Positions 1 through 9,200 are shown, numbered from the stretch's first letter. The stretch is DNA of 56,688 bases from Methylophilaceae bacterium (GCA_947451235.1 CANFZA010000004.1:1-56688), one strand, 5' to 3'. Made by a program: numbers and translations. The notes: generated by a model not told the origin, from the sequence alone.

Positions 1-10
1 GAACAAGATT

Positions 11-523
11 ATGGTTATTATTCGTTTAGCTCGTGGTGGCGCGAAAAAAACTCCTTTCTACAACCTAGTAGTAGCTGATTCACGCAATCGTCGTGATGGC
101 CGCTTTATTGAGCGTGTTGGTTTTTACAATCCATCCGCCAAAGCAGGCGCTGAAGCCCTACGTGTAGATCAAGAACGCGTTACATTTTGGCAAGGCCAAG
201 GTGCTCAATTATCAGATACAGTGGCACGTTTAGTTAAGTTCCACTCTAAAGGTCCTGAGCACGCTATTGCTTCAAAAGCAAAAGATGCTGCTAAAGCAGA
301 TGCTGCTAAAGCTAAAATTGCGGCTGTTGAAGCTGCTAAAGCTAAAGCAATTGCTGATGCTGCAAAAGCTGAAGCAGATGCTAAAGCCGCTGCAGATGCA
401 GCTGAAGCCGCCGAGGCTGCAGCCGCAGCTAAAGCTGCTGAAGCAGAAGCCGCAGCTGCTGCAGTTGAAGTTGTTGCTGAAGAAGCACCAGCTGCAGCTG
501 AAACACCAGCTACTGAAGCTTAA
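11..523 (+). CDS. rpsP: 30S ribosomal protein S16 with long Ala-rich C-terminal tail
   Basis: Small-subunit ribosomal protein that stabilises the 5' domain and body of 16S rRNA. Residues 1 to about 84 are the complete S16 core ([10 protein letters not shown] start, conserved [19 protein letters not shown]). The family is usually 80-90 residues, but this protein has 170: from about residue 86 it continues as an almost pure Ala/Lys/Glu/Asp tail built from AKA/AEA-type repeats, likely helical. It is the first gene of the rpsP-rimM-trmD-rplS ribosomal operon, whose promoter lies outside the window. The core is certain; the function of the tail is unknown. Confidence 0.96.
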   Translation: MVIIRLARGGAKKTPFYNLVVADSRNRRDGRFIERVGFYNPSAKAGAEALRVDQERVTFWQGQGAQLSDTVARLVKFHSKGPEHAIASKAKDAAKADAAKAKIAAVEAAKAKAIADAAKAEADAKAAADAAEAAEAAAAAKAAEAEAAAAAVEVVAEEAPAAAETPATEA

Positions 524-527
524 ATTT

Positions 528-583
528 CATATTACTCAACCCATATCTTTACTGGTATGTATCGTTTGAGTAATATGTTTTTT
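528..583 (+). terminator. Large inverted repeat with T-run between rpsP and rimM
   Basis: Arms CATATTACTCAA (528-539) and TTGAGTAATATG (566-577) pair perfectly over 12 bp around a 26-nt loop and are followed by six T. It has the form of an intrinsic terminator or attenuator. Its place inside the ribosomal operon suggests partial termination or processing that would raise S16 above RimM/TrmD. The AT-rich stem and long loop make strong termination uncertain. Confidence 0.5.
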
Positions 584-600
584 AATGTCTTGATTAAGCT

Positions 601-1176
601 GTGAGCGATATGGTAGTCATGGGGCGCATTGTTGCGCCCTACGGCGTTTTTGGCTGGCTCAAAATTGTGCCAGATACAGAAGCGTTCGATGGCTTGTTTG
701 ACTACGATAATTGGTGGCTAGGCAAAGGCGACGACTGGCGAGAAATGGCCGTTGAAACTGCTAAAGTACATAACGATGTTATCGTGGTTAAGCTTAAGGG
801 TATTGATGATAGGGATGCAGCACTTGCCTGCAAAGGTAAGCAAATTGCCATTCCTAGAGCGCAATTGCCTGAAGCAGAAGAAAACGAATACTACTGGTCA
901 GATTTGATCGGGTTACGCGTTAAAAATCTGCAAGAGATCGACTTTGGCTTAATTGTAGATGTGTTTGAAACCGGTGCAAACGATGTGATTGTCGTAAAGC
1001 CCGATGCCATAGCGCCGACAATTACTGAAGCTACGACTAGCGATAAAGCTACGCAAAAAAAAGCAGATGCAAAAGAAAAACTACAAGAAAGACTGTTGCC
1101 ATTTACAGCAGCGGTCGTGCTTGAAGTTGATACAAAAGCAAAAACAATGCTAGTTGATTGGGATGCGGATTTTTAG
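601..1176 (+). CDS. rimM: Ribosome maturation factor RimM
   Basis: 16S rRNA processing factor that binds S19 and helps mature the 30S head. The N-terminal RimM domain (VVMGRIVAPYGVFGWLKI) and C-terminal PRC-barrel (RLLPFTAAVVLEVD ... VDWDADF) are both present. The GTG at 601 gives 191 residues; in-frame ATG codons at 610 and 619 are alternatives, since many homologues begin at the MVVMGRI equivalent. A Lys/Ala/Thr-rich segment at about residues 136-162 is an insertion before the PRC core, making the protein longer than the usual 165-180. It sits in the rpsP-trmD operon. Confidence 0.95.
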   Translation: MSDMVVMGRIVAPYGVFGWLKIVPDTEAFDGLFDYDNWWLGKGDDWREMAVETAKVHNDVIVVKLKGIDDRDAALACKGKQIAIPRAQLPEAEENEYYWSDLIGLRVKNLQEIDFGLIVDVFETGANDVIVVKPDAIAPTITEATTSDKATQKKADAKEKLQERLLPFTAAVVLEVDTKAKTMLVDWDADF

Positions 1177-1222
1177 ACATGTGGCTTAGGTTTTGCTTAG
1201 GTTTTAATTGTGGCCTTTAATC

Positions 1223-1960
1223 ATGGCCTTTAGATTCGATGTTGTAACGCTGTTTCCTGAAATGTTTGATGCCATCACTAAATATGGCATTACCAGCAGA
1301 GCGATGCAAAACAACATTTATGAAATGCAATTTTGGAATCCACGTGATTTCACCACTGACAATCATAAAACCGTAGACGATAGACCCTATGGTGGCGGAC
1401 CTGGCATGGTAATGCTGGCAGAGCCATTAGAAAAATCTATTCAGGCAGCAAAAGCAGTTCAAGCAAGTAATAATGTTGAAAGCTGGGTAATCCATTTTTC
1501 ACCAGCGGGTAAGCCGTTGACGCATGAAAAAGTGATGCAGTTAAGTAAAAAGCAAGGATTAGTGCTTTTAACCAGTCGCTACGAAGGTGTAGATCAACGG
1601 TTAATAGATGCCGAAGTAGATGAAGAGTTATCTATAGGCGATTATGTGTTAAGTGGTGGTGAGTTGCCCGCCATGGCGTTAATAGATGCAATTGTACGAC
1701 AGTTGCCAGGCAGTTTGGGCGATAGCGATTCTGCCATTGAAGATTCATTTTTCGATGGTTTATTAGATTGCCCACACTACACTAGGCCAGAAGAATATAA
1801 AGGCGTGAAAGTTCCTGAAGTATTGGTTTCAGGCAATCATGCAAAGATTAAACAGTGGCGTTTGAAAATGTCATTGCACAGAACTCGGGATCAACGTCCC
1901 GATTTATTGGCCGCAAGGCCGTTGACGAAAGAAGAAGCACGGCTGCTACAGCAAGATTAG
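1223..1960 (+). CDS. trmD: tRNA (guanine-N1)-methyltransferase TrmD
   Basis: SPOUT-family enzyme that methylates G37 of tRNAs from S-adenosylmethionine, preventing +1 frameshifting. Visible family signatures are [11 protein letters not shown] at the start, [25 protein letters not shown] and the knot segment [14 protein letters not shown]. The ATG at 1223 (MAFRFDV) matches the usual start; the frame also has a TTG at 1208, but that only adds five residues unlike the family. It gives 245 residues, near normal length. It lies between rimM and rplS as in most proteobacteria. Confidence 0.97.
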   Translation: MAFRFDVVTLFPEMFDAITKYGITSRAMQNNIYEMQFWNPRDFTTDNHKTVDDRPYGGGPGMVMLAEPLEKSIQAAKAVQASNNVESWVIHFSPAGKPLTHEKVMQLSKKQGLVLLTSRYEGVDQRLIDAEVDEELSIGDYVLSGGELPAMALIDAIVRQLPGSLGDSDSAIEDSFFDGLLDCPHYTRPEEYKGVKVPEVLVSGNHAKIKQWRLKMSLHRTRDQRPDLLAARPLTKEEARLLQQD

Positions 1961-2078
1961 GTAGCAGGAACAAGCTCTTCATAATTAAAAGGAACCCGTT
2001 GCGGTTAGATGGCTTGAATTAAATCTACAAAGATTAAATCCAAAAGATTAAAACCAAGACGATATAAAGGATAACAAG

Positions 2079-2474
2079 ATGGCAGATATTATTAAAATGC
2101 TAGAAGAGGAAGAAATTGCCCGTTTAGGCAAAACGATTCCTGTTTTTGCACCAGGCGATACCGTAGTTATTGGCGTAAACGTTGTTGAGGGTACACGTAA
2201 ACGTGTGCAGTCATACGAAGGTGTTGTTATTGCTAAGCGTAACCGTGGTTTGAACTCATCATTCATCGTACGTAAAATTTCATCTGGTGAAGGTGTTGAG
2301 CGTACGTTCCAAACTTACTCTCCGCTAATCGCTAGCATTGAAGTAAAACGTCGCGGTGATGTTCGTCGTGCAAAACTTTACTACTTACGTGAGCGTTCAG
2401 GTAAATCTGCACGTATTAAAGAAAAATTGTTCACACGTGAAAAAGAAGTAATGGCACCAGCAGCAAAAGTATAA
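2079..2474 (+). CDS. rplS: 50S ribosomal protein L19
   Basis: Large-subunit protein at the 30S/50S interface. The sequence is full length for the family (131 residues), with the conserved [16 protein letters not shown] and [14 protein letters not shown] segments and the typical [15 protein letters not shown] close. An AAAGG at 2066-2070 serves as ribosome-binding site. It is the last gene of the operon and is followed by a strong terminator. Confidence 0.98.
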   Translation: MADIIKMLEEEEIARLGKTIPVFAPGDTVVIGVNVVEGTRKRVQSYEGVVIAKRNRGLNSSFIVRKISSGEGVERTFQTYSPLIASIEVKRRGDVRRAKLYYLRERSGKSARIKEKLFTREKEVMAPAAKV

Positions 2475-2510
2475 GTTTATTAGCGCTGAAAAGTGCAAAT
2501 AAACTTAAGC

Positions 2511-2548
2511 AAAACCCCAGTAGACGGAAGTTTATTGGGGTTTTTTTA
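2511..2548 (+). terminator. Rho-independent terminator of the ribosomal operon
   Basis: AAAACCCCA (2511-2519) pairs with TGGGGTTTT (2536-2544) and the right arm runs into a seven-T tract. It lies 36 bases after the rplS stop and closes rpsP-rimM-trmD-rplS. Confidence 0.8.
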
Positions 2549-2629
2549 TACCTGCATTTGTTACGATTGCATAATATCAACATTGGTTTAACATCTAGTT
2601 ATGACGATGAAATTTAATAATCATTACTA

Positions 2630-3124
2630 ATGATGAGCATGGATGCAAAATTTGAGGCATTAATTAACGCACACTTCGGTGCTGTGGCTATTTCGCTATA
2701 CGGGAATCAATTGGCCATTAATTTACTCACAGAATCGCCATCACATGAAAACATCCCTTCCGCGCATCCTTTAGTAAAGCAAGCTTACCAGCAAATCATG
2801 CAATATTTACAGCAGTCAACTGCGCCATTTAATTTACCAATAACAGTGCACGGCACACCGTTTCAGCAACTTGTTTGGCAGGCGATAGCAGCTATTCCAG
2901 TTGGACAAACCGCTACTTATGGCGCGTTGGCGAAACAAATAGGCTCAGGACCACGTGCTGTAGCCAATGCCTGTGGGGCAAATATTCTGCCTTTAGTGAT
3001 CCCATGTCATCGTGTACTTGCTCAAAATGGTATTGGTGGATTTATGCAAGGTAAGCCCGATGGTCTGAAAATTAAGCGATGGTTATTAGCGCACGAAGGT
3101 GCCAGTGGGTATCAGTATGAGTGA
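2630..3124 (+). CDS. ogt: Methylated-DNA--protein-cysteine methyltransferase
   Basis: Suicide repair protein that transfers alkyl groups from O6-alkylguanine (and O4-alkylthymine) to its own cysteine. The active-site PCHRV motif places the acceptor at Cys126, preceded by the helix-turn-helix segment TATYGALAKQIGSGPRAVANA. The 164 residues cover an N-terminal RNaseH-like domain and the C-terminal DNA-binding domain, as in Ogt rather than Ada. In-frame ATG codons at 2630, 2633 and 2639 are all plausible starts. Its end overlaps the xerD start by 8 bases, suggesting translational coupling. Confidence 0.92.
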   Translation: MMSMDAKFEALINAHFGAVAISLYGNQLAINLLTESPSHENIPSAHPLVKQAYQQIMQYLQQSTAPFNLPITVHGTPFQQLVWQAIAAIPVGQTATYGALAKQIGSGPRAVANACGANILPLVIPCHRVLAQNGIGGFMQGKPDGLKIKRWLLAHEGASGYQYE

Positions 3125-4025
3125 GCAAGCACTTACGCTACAAGACTCTGCTGAACTAGATACCTTTATAGATCATTTATGGCTAGAAGATGGCTTATCT
3201 AAGAATACGCTAGACAGTTATCGTTTAGATTTAAACGCCTTTGCACTTTGGATTACAACGCAAAATAAAGCATTATTAACCGTAGAGCAGGCGGATATTC
3301 AACAATATTTAGCGGTAAAGTTTCCGCTGAGTAAACCTCGTAGTATTAGTCGTTTGATTGCCAGTTTAAGGCGATTTTATCGCTATTTAATGCGTGAAAA
3401 TAAAATCACGCTAGATCCGACCATCCAGATTCAGTCGCCCAAGCTGCCACGTAGCCTCCCCAAAAGTCTGAGTGAAGATGAAGTCCTAGCGCTACTGAAT
3501 GCGCCCAATATAGATGACCCCATAGGCATGCGAGATAGGGCTATGCTAGAGTTGCTTTATGCTTGCGGCTTGCGTGTAACTGAATTGGTGGGCGTTAAGG
3601 TCACAGAAGTTAGTCTGAGTGATGGCGTAGTGCGCGTAACTGGTAAAGGCAGTAAAACCAGGTTAGTGCCTATGGGTGAAGAAGCTGTTGATTGGATTTC
3701 TCGCTATCTTAGTGAGGCTCGCCCCGCAATAATGCAAAAACGCTTGTGTGATGCGTTGTTTGTCACAAAGCGCGGTGATGAAATGACGCGCCAAGCTTTT
3801 TGGTACTTGATTAAGCGCTACGCCTTGCTAGCTGGCATCACTAAGCATCTATCACCCCATGTATTGCGCCACGCCTTTGCAACCCATTTATTGAATCATG
3901 GTGCCGATTTAAGAGTGGTGCAAATGTTGCTAGGGCATTCGGATATTTCAACAACACAGATATACACCCATGTAGCGCGGGAGCGCTTGAAAAAGCTACA
4001 CAGCGTACATCATCCTAGAGGCTAG
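3117..4025 (+). CDS. xerD: Site-specific tyrosine recombinase XerD
   Basis: Acts with XerC at dif to resolve chromosome dimers at the FtsK-controlled septum. The SAM-like N-terminal domain (LWLEDGLSKNTLDSYRLDL) favours XerD over XerC. Catalytic residues are all visible: Arg153 (CGLRVTEL), Lys177 (VTGKGSK), His248 and Arg251 (HVLRHAFATHLL), His274 (LLGHSDISTTQIYTH) and nucleophile Tyr283. The ATG at 3117 gives 302 residues, close to the usual 298. The frame is open to a GTG at 3099, but the extra six residues are unlike the family. Confidence 0.95.
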   Translation: MSEQALTLQDSAELDTFIDHLWLEDGLSKNTLDSYRLDLNAFALWITTQNKALLTVEQADIQQYLAVKFPLSKPRSISRLIASLRRFYRYLMRENKITLDPTIQIQSPKLPRSLPKSLSEDEVLALLNAPNIDDPIGMRDRAMLELLYACGLRVTELVGVKVTEVSLSDGVVRVTGKGSKTRLVPMGEEAVDWISRYLSEARPAIMQKRLCDALFVTKRGDEMTRQAFWYLIKRYALLAGITKHLSPHVLRHAFATHLLNHGADLRVVQMLLGHSDISTTQIYTHVARERLKKLHSVHHPRG

Positions 4026-4027
4026 GT

Positions 4028-4384
4028 TTAAATGCTCCGGCTACGTTCAATAATGACACCCAAAGCACCCAAGCCAGGCAAAATTCCAGGTTTAGCGACT
4101 TTAATTTTCACGCTTAATGCACCAAACTCTAGCAAAATCAACTGACAAATATGTTCGGCCAAGGCTTCAACTAATTGAAAACTAAGCTCGTTCAAAGTAC
4201 TACGTATACGCCCAACCACTGCGCCATAATCAATAGTGTCGGCAATAGCATCACTTTTACCAGCATTAACTAAATCATAGCCAATTTCAATATCTAAGAT
4301 AATGGTTTGCGGCAACATGCGCTCCCACTCAGGCACGCCTAATTTGGTTTGTACTTCAACTTTGTCTAAAAAAATGATGTCCAT
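4028..4384 (-). CDS. folB: Dihydroneopterin aldolase
   Basis: Cleaves 7,8-dihydroneopterin to 6-hydroxymethyl-7,8-dihydropterin and glycolaldehyde in tetrahydrofolate synthesis. The 118-residue length is normal. MDIIFLDKVEVQTKLGVPEWER, the DTIDYGAVVGRI segment and LVEALAEHI with its catalytic-region glutamate match the T-fold family, and KVAKPGILPGLGALGVIIER is the typical close. It converges on xerD with a 2-bp gap and is divergent from plsY, as in many proteobacteria. Confidence 0.93.
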   Translation of the reverse strand: MDIIFLDKVEVQTKLGVPEWERMLPQTIILDIEIGYDLVNAGKSDAIADTIDYGAVVGRIRSTLNELSFQLVEALAEHICQLILLEFGALSVKIKVAKPGILPGLGALGVIIERSRSI

Positions 4385-4479
4385 TAAGTGATGTGCCTAA
4401 AAATATAATGCCCGCTATTTTTCTATAGTTTAGAATGCAGGTAGCTGTATTTTAGTGCATCAAATGAGGGTTGGGCGAA

Positions 4480-5100
4480 ATGAATGAGTTAGGTTTTATG
4501 TCTGTTACCGCAATTCCAGTTGTCTGGATTGTCGCTGCCTATCTGTTAGGCTCAATCGCCTTCGGTATCTTAGTCAGTAAAATGTTTGGCTTGCCTGATC
4601 CGCGCACCGTTGGTTCTGGCAATCCGGGGGCAACCAATGTGTTGCGCAGCGGTAAAAAATCTGCCGCAGCCTTAACTTTATTAGGCGATGTTTTTAAAGG
4701 CTGGTTTCCGGTTTGGCTGGCGCTGCAGTCTGGTATGTTGATGTGGGTAGTCAGCGCGGTTGGTATTGCCGTATTTTTAGGCCATTTGTACCCAATTTTT
4801 TATAAATTTAAAGGTGGTAAAGGCGTAGCTACTGCGCTGGGTGTTATGTTGGCCATTTCGCCTATGCTGGCTTTAGCGGCAATGCTGACTTGGGTGTTGG
4901 TGTTTGCCGTGTCGCGTTATTCTTCATTGGGCGCCATTGTGGCGGCAGCGCTTGCGCCAGTTTATGCGTGGATATTATTGTCGGCGTATAAGAATTACGT
5001 GATTACAGTGGTGGTCATGTCAATTTTGTTGATATGGCGCCATAGAACCAATATTCAAAAGTTGATGGCTGGCACTGAGTCTGGGTTTGGAAAGAAGTGA
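4480..5100 (+). CDS. plsY: Acyl-phosphate:glycerol-3-phosphate acyltransferase PlsY
   Basis: Inner-membrane enzyme that makes lysophosphatidic acid from acyl-phosphate and glycerol-3-phosphate. Family motifs are [53 protein letters not shown] and the multi-pass hydrophobic pattern, about five segments. The ATG at 4480 is chosen because GAGGG at 4466-4470 is well placed for it; a TTG at 4471 is an upstream alternative and ATG 4498 a downstream one. It gives 206 residues, normal for the family. Confidence 0.95.
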   Translation: MNELGFMSVTAIPVVWIVAAYLLGSIAFGILVSKMFGLPDPRTVGSGNPGATNVLRSGKKSAAALTLLGDVFKGWFPVWLALQSGMLMWVVSAVGIAVFLGHLYPIFYKFKGGKGVATALGVMLAISPMLALAAMLTWVLVFAVSRYSSLGAIVAAALAPVYAWILLSAYKNYVITVVVMSILLIWRHRTNIQKLMAGTESGFGKK

Positions 5101-5104
5101 ATTA

Positions 5105-5136
5105 ACCGCCGATTCTTAAATACGATCATCGGCGGT
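5105..5136. terminator. Shared hairpin between convergent plsY and tsaD
   Basis: ACCGCCGAT (5105-5113) pairs with ATCGGCGGT (5128-5136). It sits in the 40-bp gap between the two converging stops. T-rich flanks are short, so termination in both directions is plausible but not strong. Confidence 0.5.
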
Positions 5137-5140
5137 AATA

Positions 5141-6178
5141 TTAAGGTTTTTGTAACTCCGCCAAATCCCATCTTGGACGCACACTAAAGCTGTAGTTTTT
5201 ATTGCCACTACCATGCATTGCTTTTAATCGCATCGCCCCGGCAAAGGCAATCATCGCGCCGTTGTCGGTACAAAACTCTAGTCTAGGATAGCTGACTTTG
5301 CAAAGCTTACGTTTAGTCGCTGCATTTAGTTTTTCGCGTAATTTTGAGTTTGCACCCACGCCACCAGAAACAATTAAATTATCTAAGCCAGTTTCACGTA
5401 AGGCGCTCATAGACTTAGCGGTTAATAAATCCGTCACCGCTTCTTGAAACTCCCAAGCAATATCTGCTGTAGTCGCGTCATCTAAAGGCTGATGCTTATT
5501 ACTTAATGTTAATACCGCAGTTTTTAAACCACTAAAGCTAAAATTTAAATCGCCGCTATTGAGTAATGGCCGTGGTAATTTAAAGCGTGGATTAGTGCCG
5601 CTAGACTTAGATTGCTCGGCAACTTTAGCTAGGGCTGGCCCGCCCGGGTAGCCCAACCCCAATAGTTTGGCGGTTTTGTCGAATGCCTCACCAGCGGCAT
5701 CATCCAAGGTGTCACCTAATAAAGTATATTCACCAATGCCATCCACACGCATTAATTGGCTGTGGCCACCTGAAACCAATAACGCAACAAATGGAAAGGC
5801 TGGCGGATTATCTTCTAATAATGGCGCCAGTAAATGACCTTCAAGGTGATGCACGTTAATAGTAGGAATTTGCAGGCTAAAAGCAAGTGACTCAGCGAAG
5901 CTGGTGCCCACTAACAATGCGCCAGATAAGCCTGGACCTTGGGTATAGGCAATAGCATCAATATCTTGCAGGGTTTTATTGGCATCTTTCAGCACGCGTT
6001 CAGTCAGCGGTAATACGCGGCGAATATGGTCGCGTGATGCTAGTTCAGGCACTACGCCACCATATTCGGCATGCATTTCTACTTGCGAGTGTAGCGCATG
6101 TGAGAGCAAACCAAGTTCGGTGTCGTATAATGCTAGTCCTGTTTCATCGCAGGATGATTCAACGCCAAGAATTAACAT
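5141..6178 (-). CDS. tsaD: tRNA N6-adenosine threonylcarbamoyltransferase TsaD
   Basis: Catalytic subunit of the t6A37 tRNA-modification complex (with TsaB, TsaE and TsaC). An ASKHA-fold protein: VESSCDETG at the start, metal ligands His111 and His115 in [20 protein letters not shown], the FSFSGLKTA segment and late [12 protein letters not shown]. At 345 residues it is full length. It is divergent from rpsU, the classic tsaD/rpsU arrangement of proteobacteria. Confidence 0.97.
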   Translation of the reverse strand: MLILGVESSCDETGLALYDTELGLLSHALHSQVEMHAEYGGVVPELASRDHIRRVLPLTERVLKDANKTLQDIDAIAYTQGPGLSGALLVGTSFAESLAFSLQIPTINVHHLEGHLLAPLLEDNPPAFPFVALLVSGGHSQLMRVDGIGEYTLLGDTLDDAAGEAFDKTAKLLGLGYPGGPALAKVAEQSKSSGTNPRFKLPRPLLNSGDLNFSFSGLKTAVLTLSNKHQPLDDATTADIAWEFQEAVTDLLTAKSMSALRETGLDNLIVSGGVGANSKLREKLNAATKRKLCKVSYPRLEFCTDNGAMIAFAGAMRLKAMHGSGNKNYSFSVRPRWDLAELQKP

Positions 6179-6259
6179 AATTTAAATCCATTTCTTTGCT
6201 AAATATAATCTTTAAAAAGTGACTTTATACACATTTACAACACAAATGCATAAAAGTAA

Positions 6260-6288
6260 TTGAATAAAAACGATTATACGATTAAAAT
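6260..6288 (+). promoter_or_regulatory. Candidate sigma-70 promoter for rpsU
   Basis: TTGAAT (6260-6265) and TAAAAT (6283-6288) with a 17-bp spacer match the -35/-10 consensus well. They lie about 105 bases upstream of rpsU in the divergent tsaD-rpsU gap. No experimental support. Confidence 0.45.
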
Positions 6289-6393
6289 AGTCGGCTTTTC
6301 TCAGTTCATAAACCTTGAGCGCTGTAAAGTGCCTAAAAGATTTAGAGACTTGAGCATAACCTATTAAATATTGTTGCCGATAAGAGAGAACGA

Positions 6394-6606
6394 ATGTCTA
6401 GTGTACGCGTAAAAGAAAATGAGCCGTTTGACGTTGCCCTTCGCCGTTTTAAACGCTTAATTGAAAAAACTGGTTTGTTGAATGATCTTCGCGCACGCGA
6501 ATTTTATGAAAAACCAACTTGGGAACGTAAACGTAAAGCTGCTGCTGCAGTTAAACGTCAATATCGTCGCTTACTTAAACAAACGCTCCCAGCAAAATTA
6601 TTCTAA
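6394..6606 (+). CDS. rpsU: 30S ribosomal protein S21
   Basis: Small-subunit protein that binds near the anti-Shine-Dalgarno end of 16S rRNA and aids initiation. The 70 residues are the normal length, with [19 protein letters not shown] and [21 protein letters not shown] characteristic of S21. A GAGAG at 6383-6387 supplies the ribosome-binding site. It heads the macromolecular-synthesis group rpsU-yqeY-dnaG-rpoD. Confidence 0.97.
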   Translation: MSSVRVKENEPFDVALRRFKRLIEKTGLLNDLRAREFYEKPTWERKRKAAAAVKRQYRRLLKQTLPAKLF

Positions 6607-6619
6607 ACACTGTTTTTCT

Positions 6620-6671
6620 AATAGCCGTTTAATGGCTATTGTTTAAAAGCTTTAGTTAAAGAAGCTTTTTT
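6620..6671 (+). terminator. Two hairpins after rpsU, the second with a T-run
   Basis: AATAGCC (6620-6626)/GGCTATT (6634-6640) is a first small hairpin. AAAAGCTT (6645-6652)/AAGCTTTT (6662-6669) ending in T7 is a second, terminator-shaped one. They could limit read-through from the abundant rpsU message into yqeY and dnaG, or act as an RNA-processing site. Confidence 0.45.
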
Positions 6672-6724
6672 TAAAAGCTGTGTTTAAGAGCTGTTGATTA
6701 AGAACTACTGTTTAGGTTGCTAGC

Positions 6725-7168
6725 ATGACATTAAAAGCTCAGATCACTGAGGATATGAAAACCGCAATGCGCGCAAAAGATAGCGTGCGTTTAGGTGCGA
6801 TTCGTTTACTCCTTTCTGCTATCAAGCAGCGTGAAGTAGATGAACGCATTGAATTAAGTGATATCGATGTGATTACGGTCATAGAAAAAATGCTCAAACA
6901 GCGTCGTGATTCTATTACGGCGTATGAGTCAGCCAATAGAGCTGACTTAGCGGATATTGAAAAGTTTGAAGTGACTGTGCTGCAAACTTATTTGCCACAA
7001 CAACTTACCGAAGATGAAGTTAAAGCCATCTTGGAGCAGGTTGTGGTCGACACTGAGGCAGCAGGCATTAAAGATATGGGCAAAGTCATGGCGGCAATTA
7101 AGCCTTTAGTGGCTGGTCGTGCTGATATGGGTCAAATATCTGGATTAATTAAGACGCGTTTAGCTTAA
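6725..7168 (+). CDS. GatB/YqeY domain-containing protein
   Basis: A 147-residue stand-alone YqeY-domain protein. It starts MTLKAQITEDMKTAMRAKDSVRLGAIRLLLSAIKQREVDE, the conserved N-terminal helical half, and ends with the GKVMAAIKPLVAGRADMGQISGLIK half, which is homologous to the tail domain of the amidotransferase subunit GatB. The domain is thought to bind tRNA or act in amidotransferase-like reactions; a defined role for the free form is not established. The location between rpsU and dnaG is conserved in many proteobacteria. Confidence 0.92.
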   Translation: MTLKAQITEDMKTAMRAKDSVRLGAIRLLLSAIKQREVDERIELSDIDVITVIEKMLKQRRDSITAYESANRADLADIEKFEVTVLQTYLPQQLTEDEVKAILEQVVVDTEAAGIKDMGKVMAAIKPLVAGRADMGQISGLIKTRLA

Positions 7169-7230
7169 GCTTATAATCGCTTAGCTTTAGGTTTGTAATT
7201 GGTTTGTAATAAGTAACCGCGGAAAATATT

Positions 7231-7254
7231 AAAGGAGCGATAAGCTCCTTTTTT
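7231..7254 (+). terminator. Intrinsic terminator after yqeY
   Basis: AAGGAGC (7232-7238) and GCTCCTT (7244-7250) form a 7-bp stem with a 5-nt loop followed by T-rich sequence. It lies 63 bases past the yqeY stop, upstream of dnaG. Confidence 0.7.
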
Positions 7255-7365
7255 GTTTTTGTGAACGATGCTTTTTAAAGTAAGATTTTCAAATATGGAT
7301 ATTTATATTTTTTGCTCTTATTGGTAGGATTTCGATTAATTTTTTTTGTTAGGCGCAGATAAATT

Positions 7366-9111
7366 TTGATTCCTGAAAGCTTTATTCAAGAACTGCTAAA
7401 TCGAGTTGATGTCGTTGATGTCATTGATAAATCTGTGCCACTTAAAAAAGCTGGTGCAAACTATTCAGCCTGCTGTCCATTCCATAATGAAAAATCCCCA
7501 AGTTTTACCGTAAGTCCAACCAAGCAGTTTTATCATTGTTTTGGCTGTGGCGCGCATGGCACCGCTATTGGTTTTGTGATGGAGTATCAGGGCTTAAGTT
7601 TTGTTGAGGCGATTAACGATTTAGCAAAAATGGCCGGACTAAGCGTGCCGCAAGAAGCGCATGATCCAGCAAAGCCAGCACCAAGAGTGGTGGTTGGTTT
7701 GCAAGAATCACTGCAACAAGCGGCCAATTTCTACAAGGCCGAGCTGAAAAAATCACCGCGTGCCATTGAATACCTTAAAGCCCGTGGCTTAAGCGGGCAG
7801 GTTGCTGCCAAATTTCAAATTGGCTACGCCCCAGAGGGTTGGCAAAATCTACAAAGTGTATTTCCGCATTACGATAATGAGGCCTTATCTGTTGCAGGTT
7901 TAGTCGTCGAGAACGACAAGGGCAACCGATATGATCGATTCCGTGATCGCATTATGTTCCCGATTCATGACCAAAAAGGTCAGGTGATTGGCTTTGGCGG
8001 TCGCGTGATTAATCCCGAAGATACGCCTAAATATTACAATTCACCAGAAACGCCATTGTTTCAAAAAGGCCACGAGCTTTATGGTCTATTTATTGCGCGT
8101 AGAGCAATTCGCGATGCTGGCCGTGCCTTAGTAGTCGAAGGCTATATGGATGTTGTAGCCTTAGCGCAATTTGGCATTGAATATGCAGTAGCGGCATTGG
8201 GCACAGCGACCACACCTTTTCATATCACCAAATTAATGCGACAAACTGACGAAGTTGTATTTTGTTTTGATGGCGATAATGCTGGTCTTACAGCCGCATG
8301 GCGAGCGGCCATGAATGCATTGCCTGCACTCACAGATGGGCTGAAATTATCGTTTTTATTTCTACCAAAAGAGCACGATCCAGATTCTTATGTGCGCGAG
8401 TTCGGTAAAGAAAAATTTGAAGCTGAGATTAAAGGGGCGATGCCGCTCTCACAATTTATCTTAAAGCATCTAAGTGAAAATAATAGCCTGCAAAGTCAGG
8501 AAGACCGGGTTAGGTTTTTGAATGAAGCCGAACCTATCATGCAGCAAATTACCGCGCCACGCAGTGCAATGTTTCTGCGGAAAAAAGTGGCAGAGTTAGC
8601 GCAATTGTCGCCAGAAGAAATGCAAAGTTTGCTTAAGCTGCCTAATTTGACAAGAGCACCTGTTGATGCGAGACCTAAGCTTACACGGACTACTTTGTCT
8701 ATGCATAAACGCTATTGCTTGATGTTGTTAATGCAACCGGCACTGGCGACTCGTGATGATTTATTGTGGGCTGAAGGTCAGGCTGATGAAGACATATTAT
8801 TACAGCAGACTATTGAAACTTGCCTGATTCATCCTCACTCTAAACCTGTAGTCATTATGCGTGAGCTTGAAAGTCGCGTTGATGCAAAGGTGTTGGCTGA
8901 GCTGGAACGTGAGCTTAATGTGTTGGATGAAACCTTGGATTTAGCTGAAGAATTGGCTGGTGCAAGGCGTCAGCTAGAAGATTTGTATGTACAAAAAAAA
9001 GAAGGGCTGCTATTGGCCCAAATAAGTGAAAAGCCCCTGAGTGCGTTAACTGAAAACGAGCGAACCTTGCTGAAAAGTTTAGGTAATAAACGCAGTCAAA
9101 ATAGGGCTTAA
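7366..9111 (+). CDS. dnaG: DNA primase DnaG (TTG start)
   Basis: Synthesises RNA primers for lagging-strand replication. The N-terminal CHC2 zinc-binding domain has Cys37, His40, Cys58 and Cys61 (CCPFH ... HCFGCG). The Toprim catalytic core has the EGYMD acidic motif near residue 258 and FDGDNAG near residue 302. The C-terminal region is the DnaB-interacting helical domain. At 581 residues it is normal length. The TTG at 7366 is the only usable start before the conserved MIPESFIQELL, because a stop codon (TAA, 7360) precedes it in frame. The ribosome-binding site is weak. Confidence 0.96.
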   Translation: MIPESFIQELLNRVDVVDVIDKSVPLKKAGANYSACCPFHNEKSPSFTVSPTKQFYHCFGCGAHGTAIGFVMEYQGLSFVEAINDLAKMAGLSVPQEAHDPAKPAPRVVVGLQESLQQAANFYKAELKKSPRAIEYLKARGLSGQVAAKFQIGYAPEGWQNLQSVFPHYDNEALSVAGLVVENDKGNRYDRFRDRIMFPIHDQKGQVIGFGGRVINPEDTPKYYNSPETPLFQKGHELYGLFIARRAIRDAGRALVVEGYMDVVALAQFGIEYAVAALGTATTPFHITKLMRQTDEVVFCFDGDNAGLTAAWRAAMNALPALTDGLKLSFLFLPKEHDPDSYVREFGKEKFEAEIKGAMPLSQFILKHLSENNSLQSQEDRVRFLNEAEPIMQQITAPRSAMFLRKKVAELAQLSPEEMQSLLKLPNLTRAPVDARPKLTRTTLSMHKRYCLMLLMQPALATRDDLLWAEGQADEDILLQQTIETCLIHPHSKPVVIMRELESRVDAKVLAELERELNVLDETLDLAEELAGARRQLEDLYVQKKEGLLLAQISEKPLSALTENERTLLKSLGNKRSQNRA

Positions 9112-9123
9112 TTCTGTTATAAT
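9095..9123 (+). promoter_or_regulatory. Candidate promoter upstream of rpoD
   Basis: A perfect TATAAT (9118-9123) overlaps the end of dnaG and lies about 77 bases before the rpoD ATG. The -35 region 17 bp upstream (GTCAAA) is poor, so the assignment rests mainly on the -10 hexamer. Confidence 0.35.
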
Positions 9124-9200
9124 GGCCGGTTACGGTAATCATATTCGCTATGCGTAGTTTTTGCAGTTTGCATGGTCAGTATCTAAATTAGAGGTAAGTG

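Noticed and set aside
267-569. 100-residue frame overlapping the rpsP tail
   Set aside because: It is the Leu/Lys-rich +1 shadow of the Ala-rich repeat; no independent start signal.
6375-6386. GCCGATAA upstream of rpsU resembling a flagellar sigma-28 -10 box
   Set aside because: No TAAA-type -35 at the right distance and rpsU is not a motility gene; likely chance.
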